This document shows positions 63,653 to 64,000 of a stretch of 64,000 nucleotides of DNA, piece by piece. The notes below the pieces were generated by a model. It was not told the origin of the DNA. It searched no databases and was given only the letters and a program-made list of their open reading frames with translations. The first letter of the stretch is position 1, and each line of letters begins with the position of its first letter. Origin of the DNA: Alicyclobacillus sp. (GTDB taxonomy: Bacteria > Bacillota > Bacilli > Alicyclobacillales > Alicyclobacillaceae); contig JAIMAY010000002.1 of assembly GCA_023511725.1 (NCBI GenBank), positions 92,428-156,427 of the forward strand, read 5' to 3'. The position numbers and the translations under genes are program-made.

Positions 63653-63841
63653 TCATCGGTGAAGCGATTCGACGACCTCCGTCAGGTGCTTCACCTCGTC
63701 GATCCGCGCTTTGAGCCTCTCGGCCGCCTCCTCGGAATCCGCTTCCTCAAGCGCTTCCTCCAAGGTCTTCTGCCGCCGTCGCAGCACGCGCAGCACGTGC
63801 CGAATACCGTCCTGATAACCGAGTTCCTCTTCCGTGGTCAC
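63653..63841 (-). CDS. 62-aa helical protein of unknown function
   Basis: GTG 63841 follows GGAGGG by 4 nt. The protein starts VTTEEELGYQDGIRHVL, and residues about 20-60 form a charged helix (LRRRQKTLEEALEEADSEEA and onward) likely to be coiled coil. No family is recognised. It lies 73 bp before the EthD-like gene in the same direction. Confidence 0.6.
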   Translation of the reverse strand: MTTEEELGYQDGIRHVLRVLRRRQKTLEEALEEADSEEAAERLKARIDEVKHLTEVVESLHR

Positions 63842-64000
63842 GCGCGACCCTCCAGCCGGGGAATCATGCTCTTTCCATTCTATCATGGACCGCGGCGCGC
63901 CGCGCAAGATACCTTTCCCACCAGCAGGGCCCACGCATTTTCTTTCCAGTAATCAATCTTGGACCTGCGGGTACTACAGTCTGCGCGTGAGCCCTGACCG

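Overview
The window looks like chromosomal core DNA of a high-GC, spore-forming Firmicute, most like the Alicyclobacillaceae (Alicyclobacillus, Kyrpidia and relatives). The reasons are strong GGAGG ribosome binding sites with frequent GTG and TTG starts, T-box, FMN and c-di-GMP leaders, CodY, AbrB-type and YerC regulators, a DUF3243 protein and a YjcZ-like microprotein, and a gene order that matches the Bacillus subtilis dnaE to coaE segment. I see no transposase, phage gene, CRISPR array or rRNA. One tRNA gene, Leu(GAG), is present.

Layout. 0.2-2.1 kb: a short-chain dehydrogenase, a small DUF5316 membrane protein, an apparently gene-less stretch with a well-formed promoter and operator, and tRNA-Leu. 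2.2-7.0 kb, minus strand: polA, mutM, coaE and a lytic transglycosylase. 7.2-11.0 kb: a ZIP metal transporter (plus strand) facing a CopC/CopD, YcnI and redoxin-lipoprotein copper cluster. 11.2-14.9 kb: trpS behind a T-box, then icd and mdh from their own promoter. 14.9-26.7 kb, minus strand: a YtoI-like CBS regulator, dnaE, a PgpA/YutG phosphatase, malic enzyme, a small conserved protein, accD, accA, pfkA and pyk. This links DNA replication, fatty-acid initiation and lower glycolysis, as in B. subtilis, but without citZ and phoPR. 26.8-34.3 kb: YitT, coaA, two paired two-helix membrane proteins, cysK-thiD-thiM-thiE, argR, lepB and small proteins. 34.4-39.9 kb: DUF3243, a metallo-beta-lactamase-fold hydrolase, a truncated globin overlapping an XRE regulator, queC and a class A penicillin-binding protein. 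40.0-43.8 kb: a LacI-type regulator convergent with an MFS-gluconokinase operon whose promoter carries a clear LacI-type operator. 44.0-49.4 kb: a T-box controlled eukaryote-like (type 2) ileS, a DEDDh exonuclease and a CDF zinc exporter. 49.5-53.4 kb: ribD-ribE-ribBA-ribH behind an FMN riboswitch. 53.6-56.6 kb: a KimA-type potassium permease, a 37-aa spore-type peptide, and an AbrB-family regulator with a zinc ribbon behind a class I c-di-GMP riboswitch. 56.6-64 kb: cysE, a Fur-family regulator, mntH with an MntR-like box, an M20 dipeptidase, codY, a methyltransferase, a YerC regulator and two small proteins.

Most genes are ordinary housekeeping genes. The most unusual element is the promoter plus c-di-GMP-I riboswitch reading into the AbrB-like zinc-ribbon gene near 56 kb. 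It suggests that a second messenger of the motile-to-sessile switch controls a transition-state regulator directly. Next in interest are the orphan regulated promoter near 1.9 kb, a DnaE that appears to lack the OB-fold segment, and the triple LacI-type operator near 43.9 kb. All family assignments are from reading the sequence; no database search was run.
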